From contig JAJTID010000051.1 of the NCBI GenBank assembly GCA_021300155.1, positions 62,001 through 126,000 of the forward strand: a DNA stretch of 64,000 bases, in the 5' to 3' direction. The translations under genes were made by a program, and so were the position numbers. This DNA comes from Pirellula sp. Its GTDB lineage: Bacteria > Planctomycetota > Planctomycetia > Pirellulales > Pirellulaceae. Below are positions 17,705 to 26,467 of the stretch, piece after piece. The notes under the pieces were generated by a model. That model made no database searches. It was given only the letters and a program-made list of their open reading frames with translations, and was not told the origin of the DNA. How positions within the stretch are numbered: the stretch's first letter is position 1; the number at the start of each line of letters is the position of its first letter.

Positions 17705-18010
17705 ATGTCGATACTTGAAATTGCCACAACCGTCTCGAATGAAACAGAGGCTCGCGCACTAGCGGTGAGCAGCGTGGAGTCCGGTCTCGTCGCTTGTAGT
17801 CAAATCGACGGTCCAATCACGAGCATCTATCGCTGGGAAGGCGCCATCCAAACGGCCAGCGAGTTTCGCGTCACCATGAAAGTTTCTGTCCAGAACAAGA
17901 AACCGTGTCTCGAGTGGCTCGCGTTGCACCATCCATACCAAACTCCAGAAGTCATTATCCGCGTTGTTGAGTCTACTGAGAAATATGCTGATTGGGTCGG
18001 TGGACGATAG
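17705..18010 (+). CDS. cutA: Divalent-cation tolerance protein CutA
   Basis: The protein has 101 aa from the ATG at 17705, chosen because GGAG sits 5 nt upstream; a TTG at 17690 is an alternative. CutA family features are TTVSNETEARALAVSSVESGLVACSQ split over the first strand and helix, SIYRWEGAIQTASEF, and the closing PYQTPEVIIRVVE. The protein forms a small ferredoxin-like trimer implicated in copper tolerance, though its biochemical role is unsettled. It lies downstream of the hemerythrin-like gene and upstream of a weak hairpin followed by a T-rich run. Confidence 0.93.
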   Translation: MSILEIATTVSNETEARALAVSSVESGLVACSQIDGPITSIYRWEGAIQTASEFRVTMKVSVQNKKPCLEWLALHHPYQTPEVIIRVVESTEKYADWVGGR

Positions 18011-18079
18011 GTTATGCAGTGTTTGCTGCTCCGTCTTTTCGCGGACCTTTTCCTAGTCCGTAGACTTTTGCTGACGCGC

Positions 18080-18101
18080 CACCACGAGTGGTGTTTTCTT
18101 T
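18080..18101 (+). terminator. Weak terminator-like palindrome after cutA
   Basis: CACCACGAGTGGTG (18080-18093) is a perfect palindrome followed directly by TTTTCTTT. The stem is only about 5 bp once a loop is allowed, so it may equally be an operator for the promoter just downstream. Confidence 0.35.
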
Positions 18102-18109
18102 GCTACAAT
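18101..18109 (+). promoter_or_regulatory. Extended -10 promoter element before the DUF4190 gene
   Basis: TGCTACAAT is a TGn extended -10 element; no good -35 hexamer is visible. The 12-mer TTTGCTACAATC around it recurs exactly in the promoter of the FCCGNC protein at 35629-35640. Confidence 0.4.
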
Positions 18110-18177
18110 CGAGGAATTGGTTGAGAATATGAACCTTTTTCTTGTATCTTTTTCTGCTAAACACGCCAGAGGATTTC

Positions 18178-18546
18178 ATGAACAGCCCAAATCCGAACGA
18201 CCCGAATCCTTACTCTGCATCGACACAGTCCAACCCCTTGCCGAACGCATCGAATATTAATGACAGAGATGCAACTGGCGGAATCATACCTTACAAGAAT
18301 CCAAAGGCGCTTATTGCTTATTACCTGGGCATATTGAGTGGGTTGCCAATTATTGGACTTCCCATCGGAGTCGCCGCGTTTGTTCTGGGGATCAAAGGAC
18401 TGAAAGACCGCAAGAAAAATCCTGTCATCAAAGGAAGCGCTCATGCCTGGATCGGAATTGGATGCGGTGGCTTTTTCGCATTGCTCTGGGGCTTTCTGTT
18501 GGTCGTACTCATCGCAGGCTTGGTGATAAGCAGTCAGAGTACATAA
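18178..18546 (+). CDS. DUF4190-type small membrane protein
   Basis: The protein has 122 aa from the ATG at 18178, which follows AGAGGA; an in-frame TTG 12 codons upstream lacks such a site. A proline- and asparagine-rich N-terminus (about 45 residues) precedes two hydrophobic segments (YYLGILSGLPIIGLPIGVAAF and GIGCGGFFALLWGFLLVVLIAG) that flank a basic loop (LKDRKKNPVIKGSAHAW). This GLxxRKKNP...GxAHAWIGI arrangement fits DUF4190, a family of unknown function common in planctomycetes and actinobacteria. It is probably monocistronic. Confidence 0.75.
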   Translation: MNSPNPNDPNPYSASTQSNPLPNASNINDRDATGGIIPYKNPKALIAYYLGILSGLPIIGLPIGVAAFVLGIKGLKDRKKNPVIKGSAHAWIGIGCGGFFALLWGFLLVVLIAGLVISSQST

Positions 18547-18574
18547 CTTATTCGAATCAAACGACTATCACAGG

Positions 18575-18621
18575 CGCTGCTCAGTCAATCAAGGACAGTC
18601 GCTGCTCAGTCAATCAAGGAC
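18575..18621. repeat. Tandem 22-nt direct repeat
   Basis: CGCTGCTCAGTCAATCAAGG plus AC occurs at 18575-18596 and again at 18600-18621, identical over 22 nt with a 25-nt period. It lies in the gap between the DUF4190 gene and the iron alcohol dehydrogenase gene. Confidence 0.9.
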
Positions 18622-18731
18622 GGCATTTATTGTTGTAGTCGCGCTTGACGGAGAGACTGAACGAAAGCATAGCTCGCTCCAAATCCTCGAGCATCAATTG
18701 GCATCGGCCGAACAATAACGAATGGAAAACT

Positions 18732-19952
18732 ATGAATCACTTTTGGCAATTCGCAACATCAAGCTCGATTCGCTTCGGCCGTGGAAGCGTGGATAGCCTA
18801 GCAAGCGAAGTCGCCAACCGGAGATTGCAAAGTCCTGTTTTCGTAATGGATTCGACGATCGAATCGCTGCCGCAGGTACAAAAAGCCATATCGAGTGTTC
18901 GCAGTGTAGCAAAGGGATGCTCTGTTTTCACTGGCGGAGAGCCAGAACCCTCGCTGGAAGTAGCTGAAGCTGCAATCGAAATCGCACGCGCGAGCCATGC
19001 TGACTCCGTCATTGGTATCGGTGGTGGAAGCAACTTGGATATCGCAAAGGTGGTTGCCGTCGTTTTGAAGCACGGCGGGCGAGCACGCGATTACTTCGGA
19101 TTTGGCAAAGTTCCAGGTCCGACATTGCCCCTCATCGCCATTCCAACCACTGCTGGAACCGGAAGCGAAGTATCCCATTCCGCCGTGCTAACGGACACCA
19201 TTGCACAAGTCAAAGTTAGCACACTTAGTCCATACCTTCGGCCTGCATTAGCTTTGATAGACTCGAGCCTTTCCGAGTCTTGTCCTGCCAAAGTCACCGC
19301 GCACAGTGGTATCGATGCACTCGTGCATGCCATCGAAGCCTTGACCAATCGACCGAATGCGCAGATGAACATTGCAGCCGACAACGAAAACGAACCTGCC
19401 GTTTACGAACCGCGAGCTTACGAAGGAAGCTATTCCTTTACATCGATGCTTGCGTTAGAAGCGATCCGAAATATCCAACGTTGCTTAGTACGTGCGGTAG
19501 AGTCACCAAACGATCGCGATGCGAGAGACGGCATGGCATACGCGGCCATGTTAGCAGGTATGGCTTTCTCCAATAGCGGCGTTGGACTTGTTCATGCGTT
19601 GGAGTATCCGATCGGTGCGCTAACTCACTGTAGTCACGGCGAAGGGAATGGACTTTTACTGCCGTACGTTATGGAGTTCAATAAACCTATGTGCCATAGT
19701 TCGATGATCCAAATAGCCAGCATCCTCACGGGACAGCCGGAAGATGGCTGCAGTTGCGAAGAAGCGATCGTGGCCATTCAAAATTTACAAATCCGAATTG
19801 GTATTCGACCTAGATTGCGGGATTTAGGACTGAGGCGCGAGCAAATCGACCAGGTTGCAGAGAAAGCCATTCAGATTGAACGACTCATGCTGGTCACCGC
19901 GCGTCGACCTAATTTGGATGATTTGAAACAAATTCTTTCGAACGCTTGGTAA
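18732..19952 (+). CDS. Iron-containing alcohol dehydrogenase
   Basis: The protein has 406 aa from the ATG at 18732 (GGA a few nt upstream); an upstream in-frame extension to 18645 reads like non-coding sequence. It has the group III ADH layout: NAD(P)-binding GIGGGSNLDIAK and TTAGTGSEVSHSAVL, then the iron ligands in SGIDALVHAIEA (Asp, His) and VHALEYPIGALTHCSHGEGN (two His). It oxidises an alcohol or reduces an aldehyde; substrate unknown. In planctomycetes such enzymes accompany fucose/rhamnose breakdown to propanediol, but no such genes are adjacent. It converges on the PabA-like gene. Confidence 0.92.
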   Translation: MNHFWQFATSSSIRFGRGSVDSLASEVANRRLQSPVFVMDSTIESLPQVQKAISSVRSVAKGCSVFTGGEPEPSLEVAEAAIEIARASHADSVIGIGGGSNLDIAKVVAVVLKHGGRARDYFGFGKVPGPTLPLIAIPTTAGTGSEVSHSAVLTDTIAQVKVSTLSPYLRPALALIDSSLSESCPAKVTAHSGIDALVHAIEALTNRPNAQMNIAADNENEPAVYEPRAYEGSYSFTSMLALEAIRNIQRCLVRAVESPNDRDARDGMAYAAMLAGMAFSNSGVGLVHALEYPIGALTHCSHGEGNGLLLPYVMEFNKPMCHSSMIQIASILTGQPEDGCSCEEAIVAIQNLQIRIGIRPRLRDLGLRREQIDQVAEKAIQIERLMLVTARRPNLDDLKQILSNAW

Positions 19953-19993
19953 TTGGTAAGTGTTGAGCCTTTGTTCAATGTGCTGTTCAACTT

Positions 19994-20611
19994 TCACCCA
20001 TGAAGAGTATGTAAGTCGTCTAACGGAAGGGGACCGTGCGGTATCCGATGCATGGACAAAAAGTTTGCTAACAACTGATAGCCATACTCGGTCAAAATAG
20101 ACTCAGGATGAAATTGAACACCAATCACCGGGTGCTCGACATGTGCCAATGCCATGATGATCCCTTCCGGTGTCCATGCAGTGGGATACAGACAATCTGG
20201 AATACTAGGACGATCCACGATCAACGAGTGATATCGACCCACTACGAAAGGATTGGGAATTCCCTCAAAGAGTCCAGTTCCATCATGTTCTATGCTGGAC
20301 GCTTTCCCGTGAATCGGTTGAGTAGCGCGAACGATCTTTCCACCATACGCTTGGCCAATCGACTGATGGCCAAGGCACACTCCTAATATAGGTGTTGAGC
20401 TACCGAGGCGACGAATCACTTCCATCGAACAGCCCGCATCGTCCGGCGATTTAGGGCCAGGGGAGATGACAATCGCTTGTGCACCTAAGCGTGAGATCGC
20501 ATCGACTGTCATGGCGTCGCTGCGCACAACGATCGTTTGCAGTCCTAGCCTTTGTAGATAGCGATCGAGGTTGTAAACAAAACTATCGTAGTTGTCGATC
20601 AGCAGTATCAT
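19994..20611 (-). CDS. Glutamine amidotransferase, PabA/TrpG type
   Basis: The protein has 205 aa from the ATG at 20611 (MILLIDNYDSFVYNL), the typical start of this family; sequence upstream in frame lies inside the dehydratase gene. Catalytic Cys79 is in GVCLGHQSIGQ and the His-Glu pair is in FHPES. It supplies ammonia from glutamine to anthranilate synthase or aminodeoxychorismate synthase. The synthase subunit is absent from the window, so trpG and pabA cannot be separated. It follows the dehydratase gene by 25 nt and is probably cotranscribed with it. Confidence 0.93.
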   Translation of the reverse strand: MILLIDNYDSFVYNLDRYLQRLGLQTIVVRSDAMTVDAISRLGAQAIVISPGPKSPDDAGCSMEVIRRLGSSTPILGVCLGHQSIGQAYGGKIVRATQPIHGKASSIEHDGTGLFEGIPNPFVVGRYHSLIVDRPSIPDCLYPTAWTPEGIIMALAHVEHPVIGVQFHPESILTEYGYQLLANFLSMHRIPHGPLPLDDLHTLHG

Positions 20612-20636
20612 GTTGGTAACGTGCAGTTTCTGAAGA

Positions 20637-22622
20637 TCATGTGGATTCTCGAAGCGACTTTTCGCCCGCTTCCAGAAGCTCAATGATACGCTCTGTATCG
20701 TAAACGCAGCCTCCCCACGTTCCGCCGCTTGCTCGTTGCAAGGCGGCCCACAACCGAGTGTCGGTTGGCAATCGAGGATCCGGCCGAAGACCAGGATGAG
20801 GCTCTCGAAGCTCCAAAATTTTCGCTCCTTCGTCCGGTGAAAAAGTTCGACCGTCGCATCCGACAAAGTTGACACTCGCCTCTAATGTTTGCCTATCGAT
20901 CTCAAACTGAATCGTATCGCCATCCCGCAGTTTGCTGATTGGGCCACCTGCCAATGCCTCGGGGCCGGCATGACCGATACATGCTCCCGTACTAACACCG
21001 GAGAACCGCGCGTCGGTAATCACAGCGACATGCTTGCCATACTCTAGATGCTTGAGCGCGCTCGTCAGCTGGTACGTTTCTTCCATGCCGGTTCCCATCG
21101 GTCCGCATCCCATCAGGACTGCGATGTCACCCGCCTTCAAAGGCTTTTCATGTTTTCCTTTAGCTGCTGCCACTGCTTCTTTTTCGCTGGTAAAGACACG
21201 TGCTGGACCTGTTTTGCGATAAACGCCGTCTTCGTCGATCACTGTCGGGTCGATGGCTGTCGATTTGATGACCGAGCCATCTGGACAAATATTGCCTATG
21301 GGGAAACAAACAGTACTCGTCAAACCCATCCCCTTGGCTTTGCTCGGAGGCAAGATTACGTCGTCTGGATCGACGCCATCTTGTCGTGCTAACGCTTCGC
21401 GGACGGCGGCACGACGATCGGATCCATGCCACTGATCCAATATCTCATGCCATGTCTGGCCGGTCACGGTATTGGCATCACACTTCGCAATCCCAAGTTC
21501 ACGCAAATGCCACATCACTTCAGGCACACCACCCGCCATGAACAGTCGAACCGTCGGATGGTACTTGGGGCCGTTGGGCAATACATCAACAAAGCGAGTC
21601 ACTTTGCGATTGATCTCTTTCCAAAGTTCAATGCTAGGTCTCGGCAGTCCAGCCGCAAAAGCAACGGCAGGAACGTGCAATAGCAGATTGGTGGAACCTC
21701 CACATGCAGCATGAACGGCGATGGCGTTATAGAACGAATCTTCGGTCAAGATATCTTTCAAACAAGCCTTGCGTTCTTGTTGATCCCACAAAGCAGCGGC
21801 CGAGTGTTTTGCAATCTCGTACCATATCGGCTGACCGCTCGGTGCCAAAGCGGCGTGAGGAATCGTCATCCCCAATGCTTCGGCTACTACTTGGCTCGTA
21901 GCTGCTGTTCCTAGAAATTGACAGCCACCTCCTGGGGATCCGCAAGCTCGACATCCGGCTGTGGCCGCTTCTTCAAGAGACATCACGCCATGACTGTAAC
22001 GCGCACCGATCGTTTGAACTTTACCAAGATCTTCTGCATCTCTCGCGGGCAACGTCACTCCACCAGGAACAATGACACTCGGCAATTGAGAAGCGCCTGC
22101 CAATGCGAGCATCATCGCGGGCAGTCCTTTGTCGCATGTCGCAACACCCATGACACCACGACGCGTCGGAAGCGATCGAATGAGACGACGAAAAACAATA
22201 GCGGCATCATTTCTATACGGCAGGGAATCAAACATCCCCACTGTTCCTTGTGTTCTACCATCGCAGGGGTCGCTGACAAAACCTGCGAATGGGACTCCCC
22301 CTTTCGCACTGATCCACTCGGCAGCGGCTCGCATTAGCAATCCAACTTCCCAATGACCCGTGTGATATCCCAAAGCGATGGGGCTTCCGTCCTCTGCCCG
22401 AATTCCACCTTGCGTGCTCAAGATGAGGAACTGCGGACCCAACATCTTTTGAATGTCCCAGCCCATTCCAGCGTTTTGAGTCCAACCAAACAAATCGCCG
22501 CTGGACCATTCGGTCAGCATTTCATGTGTTAGTGGTAGAGATCCATTGGGGCCTTCGCCTTGTGTTTGAGTCGTGGATGAACTGATGCCAAACCAATTGG
22601 ATAACGAAAAGGCGGATGCCAT
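20637..22622 (-). CDS. YjhG/YagF-type sugar-acid dehydratase (IlvD/Edd family)
   Basis: The protein has 661 aa, the length of the YjhG/YagF branch rather than IlvD. IlvD/Edd family residues are visible: [12 protein letters not shown] (Cys120), [34 protein letters not shown] and [13 protein letters not shown], which place the iron-sulfur cysteines, and [15 protein letters not shown] near the C-terminus. E. coli YjhG and YagF dehydrate D-xylonate to 2-keto-3-deoxyxylonate, so a related aldonate is the likely substrate. It precedes a PabA/TrpG-like gene, an unexplained pairing. Confidence 0.92.
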   Translation of the reverse strand: MASAFSLSNWFGISSSTTQTQGEGPNGSLPLTHEMLTEWSSGDLFGWTQNAGMGWDIQKMLGPQFLILSTQGGIRAEDGSPIALGYHTGHWEVGLLMRAAAEWISAKGGVPFAGFVSDPCDGRTQGTVGMFDSLPYRNDAAIVFRRLIRSLPTRRGVMGVATCDKGLPAMMLALAGASQLPSVIVPGGVTLPARDAEDLGKVQTIGARYSHGVMSLEEAATAGCRACGSPGGGCQFLGTAATSQVVAEALGMTIPHAALAPSGQPIWYEIAKHSAAALWDQQERKACLKDILTEDSFYNAIAVHAACGGSTNLLLHVPAVAFAAGLPRPSIELWKEINRKVTRFVDVLPNGPKYHPTVRLFMAGGVPEVMWHLRELGIAKCDANTVTGQTWHEILDQWHGSDRRAAVREALARQDGVDPDDVILPPSKAKGMGLTSTVCFPIGNICPDGSVIKSTAIDPTVIDEDGVYRKTGPARVFTSEKEAVAAAKGKHEKPLKAGDIAVLMGCGPMGTGMEETYQLTSALKHLEYGKHVAVITDARFSGVSTGACIGHAGPEALAGGPISKLRDGDTIQFEIDRQTLEASVNFVGCDGRTFSPDEGAKILELREPHPGLRPDPRLPTDTRLWAALQRASGGTWGGCVYDTERIIELLEAGEKSLREST

Positions 22623-22647
22623 GTTTCAAACTCGTGATGGTAAATAG

Positions 22648-22682
22648 AAAAAACGAAGGCAGCTTGTAAGGCTGCCTTCGTT
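22648..22682 (-). terminator. Rho-independent terminator after the BBP7 gene
   Basis: A perfect 12-bp stem (AACGAAGGCAGC with its complement) around a 7-nt loop, followed on the minus strand by a run of six or so T. It ends the transcript of the beta-barrel gene just before the dehydratase start. Confidence 0.9.
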
Positions 22683-22731
22683 CGATGACTTTTCGATTCT
22701 AGTCTCGACTCAGCGACGGATCTACACTTGT

Positions 22732-23832
22732 TTAGCGGTTGAGTGTCAAGCCGAAGGTGAATCCCGGCATGATCAAGTGCTGATCGTTTGAGAATTGGTT
22801 GCCTCCACCAAGGTTCGTTGCACCTCGCCATACCCCTCGTCCGAAGTAGAGCATTTCAAACCCGGCTCGCAAATCGACGTACTTGGTTGCTTTGTATGCA
22901 CCCTCGACCCGAATGTCGAATCCGACCGTGTTCTCGTTGTTCTTTCGACCAAAGTAGGTGGCGTCCGTTCTCGTCTGCAAGATTGCCCCACCCGCAACGA
23001 TTGGTGACCCGTAAAAGGTATTGATGTTTTGGAGCGAGTTGTTCTGGTTCTGATAAACGTGACCTGCAAACACTTTGGCATCGTTAGAAAAGGTCCAGCG
23101 TCGCACAAATTTGGTGTAACGGAAGCCGAATTGACCGAGCAACATGTGATTGTTCGTTAGAGCCACATCGCGAGTAATGCGCTCTAGAGCGACCGTGGCT
23201 GCAATTTCAGGAAACCCAGCCGATGTACTCAGTTGATACCGATCATTCTGCGCTGCGTCTTCAAATCGAACATAACGCATTCCAATCATCGGTTCTAGAA
23301 TCCCGCCATAACGATAGGGTTCGAGACGCCATGTTTTATTTGCATCGAAACTAAAGAACGATCCGACGTTCACGCTATCACGGATGGTAGCCAATCGTTC
23401 ATCGACTCCAGGTCCGGGTACAATGGGAACGATTGGGGCGTTCGCTAATCTCTGTTCGTACTGGTTGTAATGGTTGGGGCCGGACATATGCATGGTCGAA
23501 AACGTCCAGCCTTTGTCGTTGTCTTTCATCCAACCCGCGTCGAATCGATTGCCCCAGGTAAAGTCCATAGCGTTCGATGCTGTCTCGGTGTCAGGTCTAG
23601 TGACTCCCAGATACATGCGATCGTAGGTTAAGAAGAAACCTTTGTTGGCTCGTTGACGAGCTGTCAGGTCCTCCATATCTTGCAATTGCACTGGAGCAAA
23701 GAACTGCCAATCTGGATCGAAATGCACAGGCTCGGCATTCGGATGGTAACCATTCTGTGAGAATGCGACCGGACCTGCGACTGCCATCGCAGCCAACACA
23801 AACATGCGTATCGTTCGTTGTAAAACGGACAT
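22732..23832 (-). CDS. BBP7-type outer-membrane beta-barrel protein
   Basis: The protein has 366 aa from the ATG at 23832 (GGGA upstream); ten more codons to 23862 are possible. A signal peptide (RTIRMFVLAAMAVAGPVAFSQ) is followed by alternating polar/hydrophobic strands with many Tyr, Trp and Asn, ending in a strand (MPGFTFGLTLNR). Turn regions such as GMRYVRFEDAAQNDRYQLS and VEGAYKATKYVDLRAGFEMLYFGRGVWR fit the planctomycete BBP7 outer-membrane barrels. It probably sits in the outer membrane; cargo or role is unknown. A strong terminator follows. Confidence 0.8.
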   Translation of the reverse strand: MSVLQRTIRMFVLAAMAVAGPVAFSQNGYHPNAEPVHFDPDWQFFAPVQLQDMEDLTARQRANKGFFLTYDRMYLGVTRPDTETASNAMDFTWGNRFDAGWMKDNDKGWTFSTMHMSGPNHYNQYEQRLANAPIVPIVPGPGVDERLATIRDSVNVGSFFSFDANKTWRLEPYRYGGILEPMIGMRYVRFEDAAQNDRYQLSTSAGFPEIAATVALERITRDVALTNNHMLLGQFGFRYTKFVRRWTFSNDAKVFAGHVYQNQNNSLQNINTFYGSPIVAGGAILQTRTDATYFGRKNNENTVGFDIRVEGAYKATKYVDLRAGFEMLYFGRGVWRGATNLGGGNQFSNDQHLIMPGFTFGLTLNR

Positions 23833-24145
23833 AATAACGTTCCCACCGTTCCTAAGCCCCAACGCAAAACTCTCAGTCTGTCCGAGAGATTGCAGAAAAT
23901 CGGATTGTGCTGCTAGTATCGGAATTGCAGGCGCTTGAAATTGAATCGGTTTAGGTAAACCCTATCGAAAATTCTGGTTGCAACTTTGATAGCGTTTGTT
24001 GCAAATAAGACAATGCGCCCGCTTTTGCACTCTTTTTCCCTATAATTTCGAAGGACTTTAAGAGAAAGGGCAGACGAGTTTGCAGGACGGTCCGGAGAAG
24101 AAAAATCCTAAGTATCGACCCGAAAATTATAGTTCTCGTATTGCA
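23833..24145. other. Intergenic region, BBP7 promoter side
   Basis: This 313 bp gap holds a small inverted repeat GGTTTAggTAAACC (23948-23961), a possible operator for the BBP7 gene, and a plus-strand TATAAT at 24041-24046 with no good -35 and no credible plus-strand gene. Nothing else is recognised. Confidence 0.4.
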
Positions 24146-25138
24146 TCAAGCCCGCCACAAACAACCAGCCCACGACCAACCTACTCCGAAACCCACTAGA
24201 ACGTTTGTCGAGCCCGCCGCGAGCCGGCCTTCTTTTCGAAGATCATCAATGAGAATCGGCAAGGTGCAGGACACGGTGTTCCCTCGATTCTCCAAGCGAA
24301 TAGGCAGGTGATGCTCGTCGGTACCGAAGGCGGTTTGAAGATGTTCCAACATTTTGCGAGTCGCTTGATGCATGAGAAAACAATCGACATCCGCTGGCGA
24401 AAGTCCCTCTCGAGCTAGCATCTCTCTTACCATTTGTGGAATGGCACCCACGGTAAAGCTCATCAAGCTCGGACCGTCCATATAGAGTCTACTATTCCAG
24501 CGCTTTCGATTCCGAGGCTTGATCGCACAGGAAGTTGTTCGCGCCCCTCCATCTGCCACGATCAAAGTGTCTGCCCCGCTGCCATCTGTTCCAAATTGAA
24601 ATCCGCGAAGAGCCGAGCCTTCTTGAGACTCGATGAGCGTTGCTGCACCTGCATCACTAAAGATAGGGCGAATGGATCGGTCGTTGTCGAGTATATATTT
24701 CGAGTAGGTTTCGCCCGTAACTAGCAAAATGCGTTTGCATTGGCCGCTTGCGATCAGCCCTTCGGCCATGGAAAGGCCGTAGACATATCCTGAGCAACCC
24801 AGGTTAAAATCGAGTGCGCCGCAGGTTGTCCGCAAATCGAGTCGATGTTGGATTAGACAGGCGGTTGTTGGAAGGGGATAGTCCGGAGTCTGCGTGCAAA
24901 AAAGCACATAGTCAATCGACTTCGGATCAACATTGTTTTCTTCGAAAAGCTTGAGGCAGGCTTTGACGGCCAAATCGGAAGCCGTTTCTTCTGGCGCAGC
25001 GATGGTTCTGCTGTAAATCCCAGTCTTTGCGGCGATGAGTGGCAAATCCCAGTCAGGGTTGAGCAACTGGAGTTCGTCGTTGGTTTCGATTCGTTCAGGA
25101 AAATGAACGGCGATAGGACCGATCTGCGAATGAAGCAC
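24146..25138 (-). CDS. 3-oxoacyl-ACP synthase III (KAS III/FabH-like)
   Basis: The protein has 330 aa with a GTG start. The KAS III catalytic triad is complete: Cys115 in LGCSGYVYGL, His257 in FLMHQATRKMLEHL and Asn287 in ENRGNTVSCTLPI. It condenses an acyl-CoA starter with malonyl-ACP or a related unit. It is isolated from fatty-acid genes (no fabD, fabG, acpP or plsX nearby) and the text around the active site differs from housekeeping FabH, so it could be a specialised paralogue. The gene is transcribed alone on the minus strand. Confidence 0.88.
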   Translation of the reverse strand: MLHSQIGPIAVHFPERIETNDELQLLNPDWDLPLIAAKTGIYSRTIAAPEETASDLAVKACLKLFEENNVDPKSIDYVLFCTQTPDYPLPTTACLIQHRLDLRTTCGALDFNLGCSGYVYGLSMAEGLIASGQCKRILLVTGETYSKYILDNDRSIRPIFSDAGAATLIESQEGSALRGFQFGTDGSGADTLIVADGGARTTSCAIKPRNRKRWNSRLYMDGPSLMSFTVGAIPQMVREMLAREGLSPADVDCFLMHQATRKMLEHLQTAFGTDEHHLPIRLENRGNTVSCTLPILIDDLRKEGRLAAGSTNVLVGFGVGWSWAGCLWRA

Positions 25139-25425
25139 TTTGATGGATACAGAAAAGGGGATGCCGGCTAGACTCGAAGCAACATCATAACGACGGTTAA
25201 GGCAGCACGGTAGCTAAGGCTTGCACTCGAATAATCAATTTTCGTCCGTAGTTTATTCTATGCTTCTACTGCTCATGATGACATGGCCGACAAAAGTCAC
25301 GGTTTGACCGTAGCTTGGGACCATCGTCCCGAGCCGATGGATTCTGCAAGAAGTTACTGACGGACGGACCGGTCCATGGTCACGTCCTACGATAGTTTTT
25401 CAGCCGCTGGCCGCCTTACGGACAT

Positions 25426-25911
25426 TCACGGACCCAATGGAACAATAGGCAAATTGTTCACCGCCGGTGGAGGCGGAGGTACCGCTACCCCTTGTCCCGC
25501 TTGAAGCCGCAGTTGTTCGCCACTCGCAATGAGAGCATCGTTCGACACCGAAGGAGTCGGGGTCAGTTGGACGTCGATGATCCGTTCGTCTCGTTTTTCA
25601 AACGGCCAAAGGGACTCGCTGACAAAATCCAACGGTGGAATCGCATACCAGGGCGGGTTGAATCGCCTCAAGAATCGTTCGGTTCGATAGCCATCCCGAA
25701 CGATTTCAAAGTTTCTAGTTCCATAGTAGACATAGTTGGTCGACGCGGGACTCAGTCCGATGGGTTTCCTATCGACGTATACCATCGCCCCGGGAGGATT
25801 GGTTCGAACCGTCATCCGCTTCCTCACGCAACCTATTGTCGAACAAGACGTCAACCATGCCAGTGCTAGCATGGCAATTCGTGAACGTTGTTTTGGAAGT
25901 ACATCGAACAT
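25426..25911 (-). CDS. PEGA-domain lipoprotein
   Basis: The protein has about 161 aa if it starts at the ATG 25911; an upstream in-frame ATG (25950) is also possible. A basic start and hydrophobic stretch (RSRIAMLALAWLTSCSTIGC) lead to a lipobox-like cysteine. Then comes a PEGA domain: VRTNPPGAMVYVDRKPIG and the partner strand YGTRNFEIVRDGY. The C-terminus is proline-rich (VAVPPPPPAVNN). PEGA domains are small beta folds of surface proteins; attachment to the outer membrane is expected. Function unknown. Confidence 0.75.
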   Translation of the reverse strand: MFDVLPKQRSRIAMLALAWLTSCSTIGCVRKRMTVRTNPPGAMVYVDRKPIGLSPASTNYVYYGTRNFEIVRDGYRTERFLRRFNPPWYAIPPLDFVSESLWPFEKRDERIIDVQLTPTPSVSNDALIASGEQLRLQAGQGVAVPPPPPAVNNLPIVPLGP

Positions 25912-26467
25912 CGTATGTCGGCAACGGAGTATTCTTTTTCGGTTCTTCATAAGACAATACAAGCTTCCGCTTTTTGACCGCAAGTGCACCGTGGCAAGCT
26001 GCGTGTTTTGGGTCGATCCAGAAAACTAGAGCGGAAGATGGGCATGGTTACATTGCTGGCATAGACTCACCACTGACGAGTGACACCTGTCGTTCTACGA
26101 CAATGACCGCCGGCCGATGTGTCATTCGCTGGCAGGCTATCCAACTCCAAACAGGTTGGAACAGGCGATAATTCATATACTGCTGCCCAAATAGTACCCA
26201 CAGCCGCGTCTCAAGCGCTAACACTACCTCGATCACATTGAGGAGCAGAACGGGCAAGTCCATCGCGCGGCAAAAGCCCATCGGCCTCCCCACAGCGTCC
26301 CTTGAAATCTTTTGATACGGGAAATAACGGACGTTGACTCCAAACAGGAGAGCCGCACAGATGACTGACACGGGCTTAGGATTCAGGATACAATAGTGAT
26401 TCGTGTAGTCGCATAGCGACCGTAACCCGTTCGACTTCCACCTTTTTCTCTCCCACTGGAGTAATTA
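25912..26467. other. Gap with one doubtful minus-strand ORF (26048-26371)
   Basis: The stretch between the PEGA lipoprotein and the second DUF1080 gene has a 107-codon minus-strand frame at 26048-26371 with two mildly hydrophobic segments (ICAALLFGVNVRYF, LPVLLLNVIEVVLAL). It has no recognisable family and no clear ribosome-binding site, so I do not call it a gene. No promoter, repeat or RNA gene stands out. Confidence 0.35.

Noticed and set aside
24079-24195. A short plus-strand frame (TTG start) downstream of TATAAT at 24041
   Set aside because: It is about 38 codons, overlaps the KAS III 3' end and has no good ribosome-binding site.
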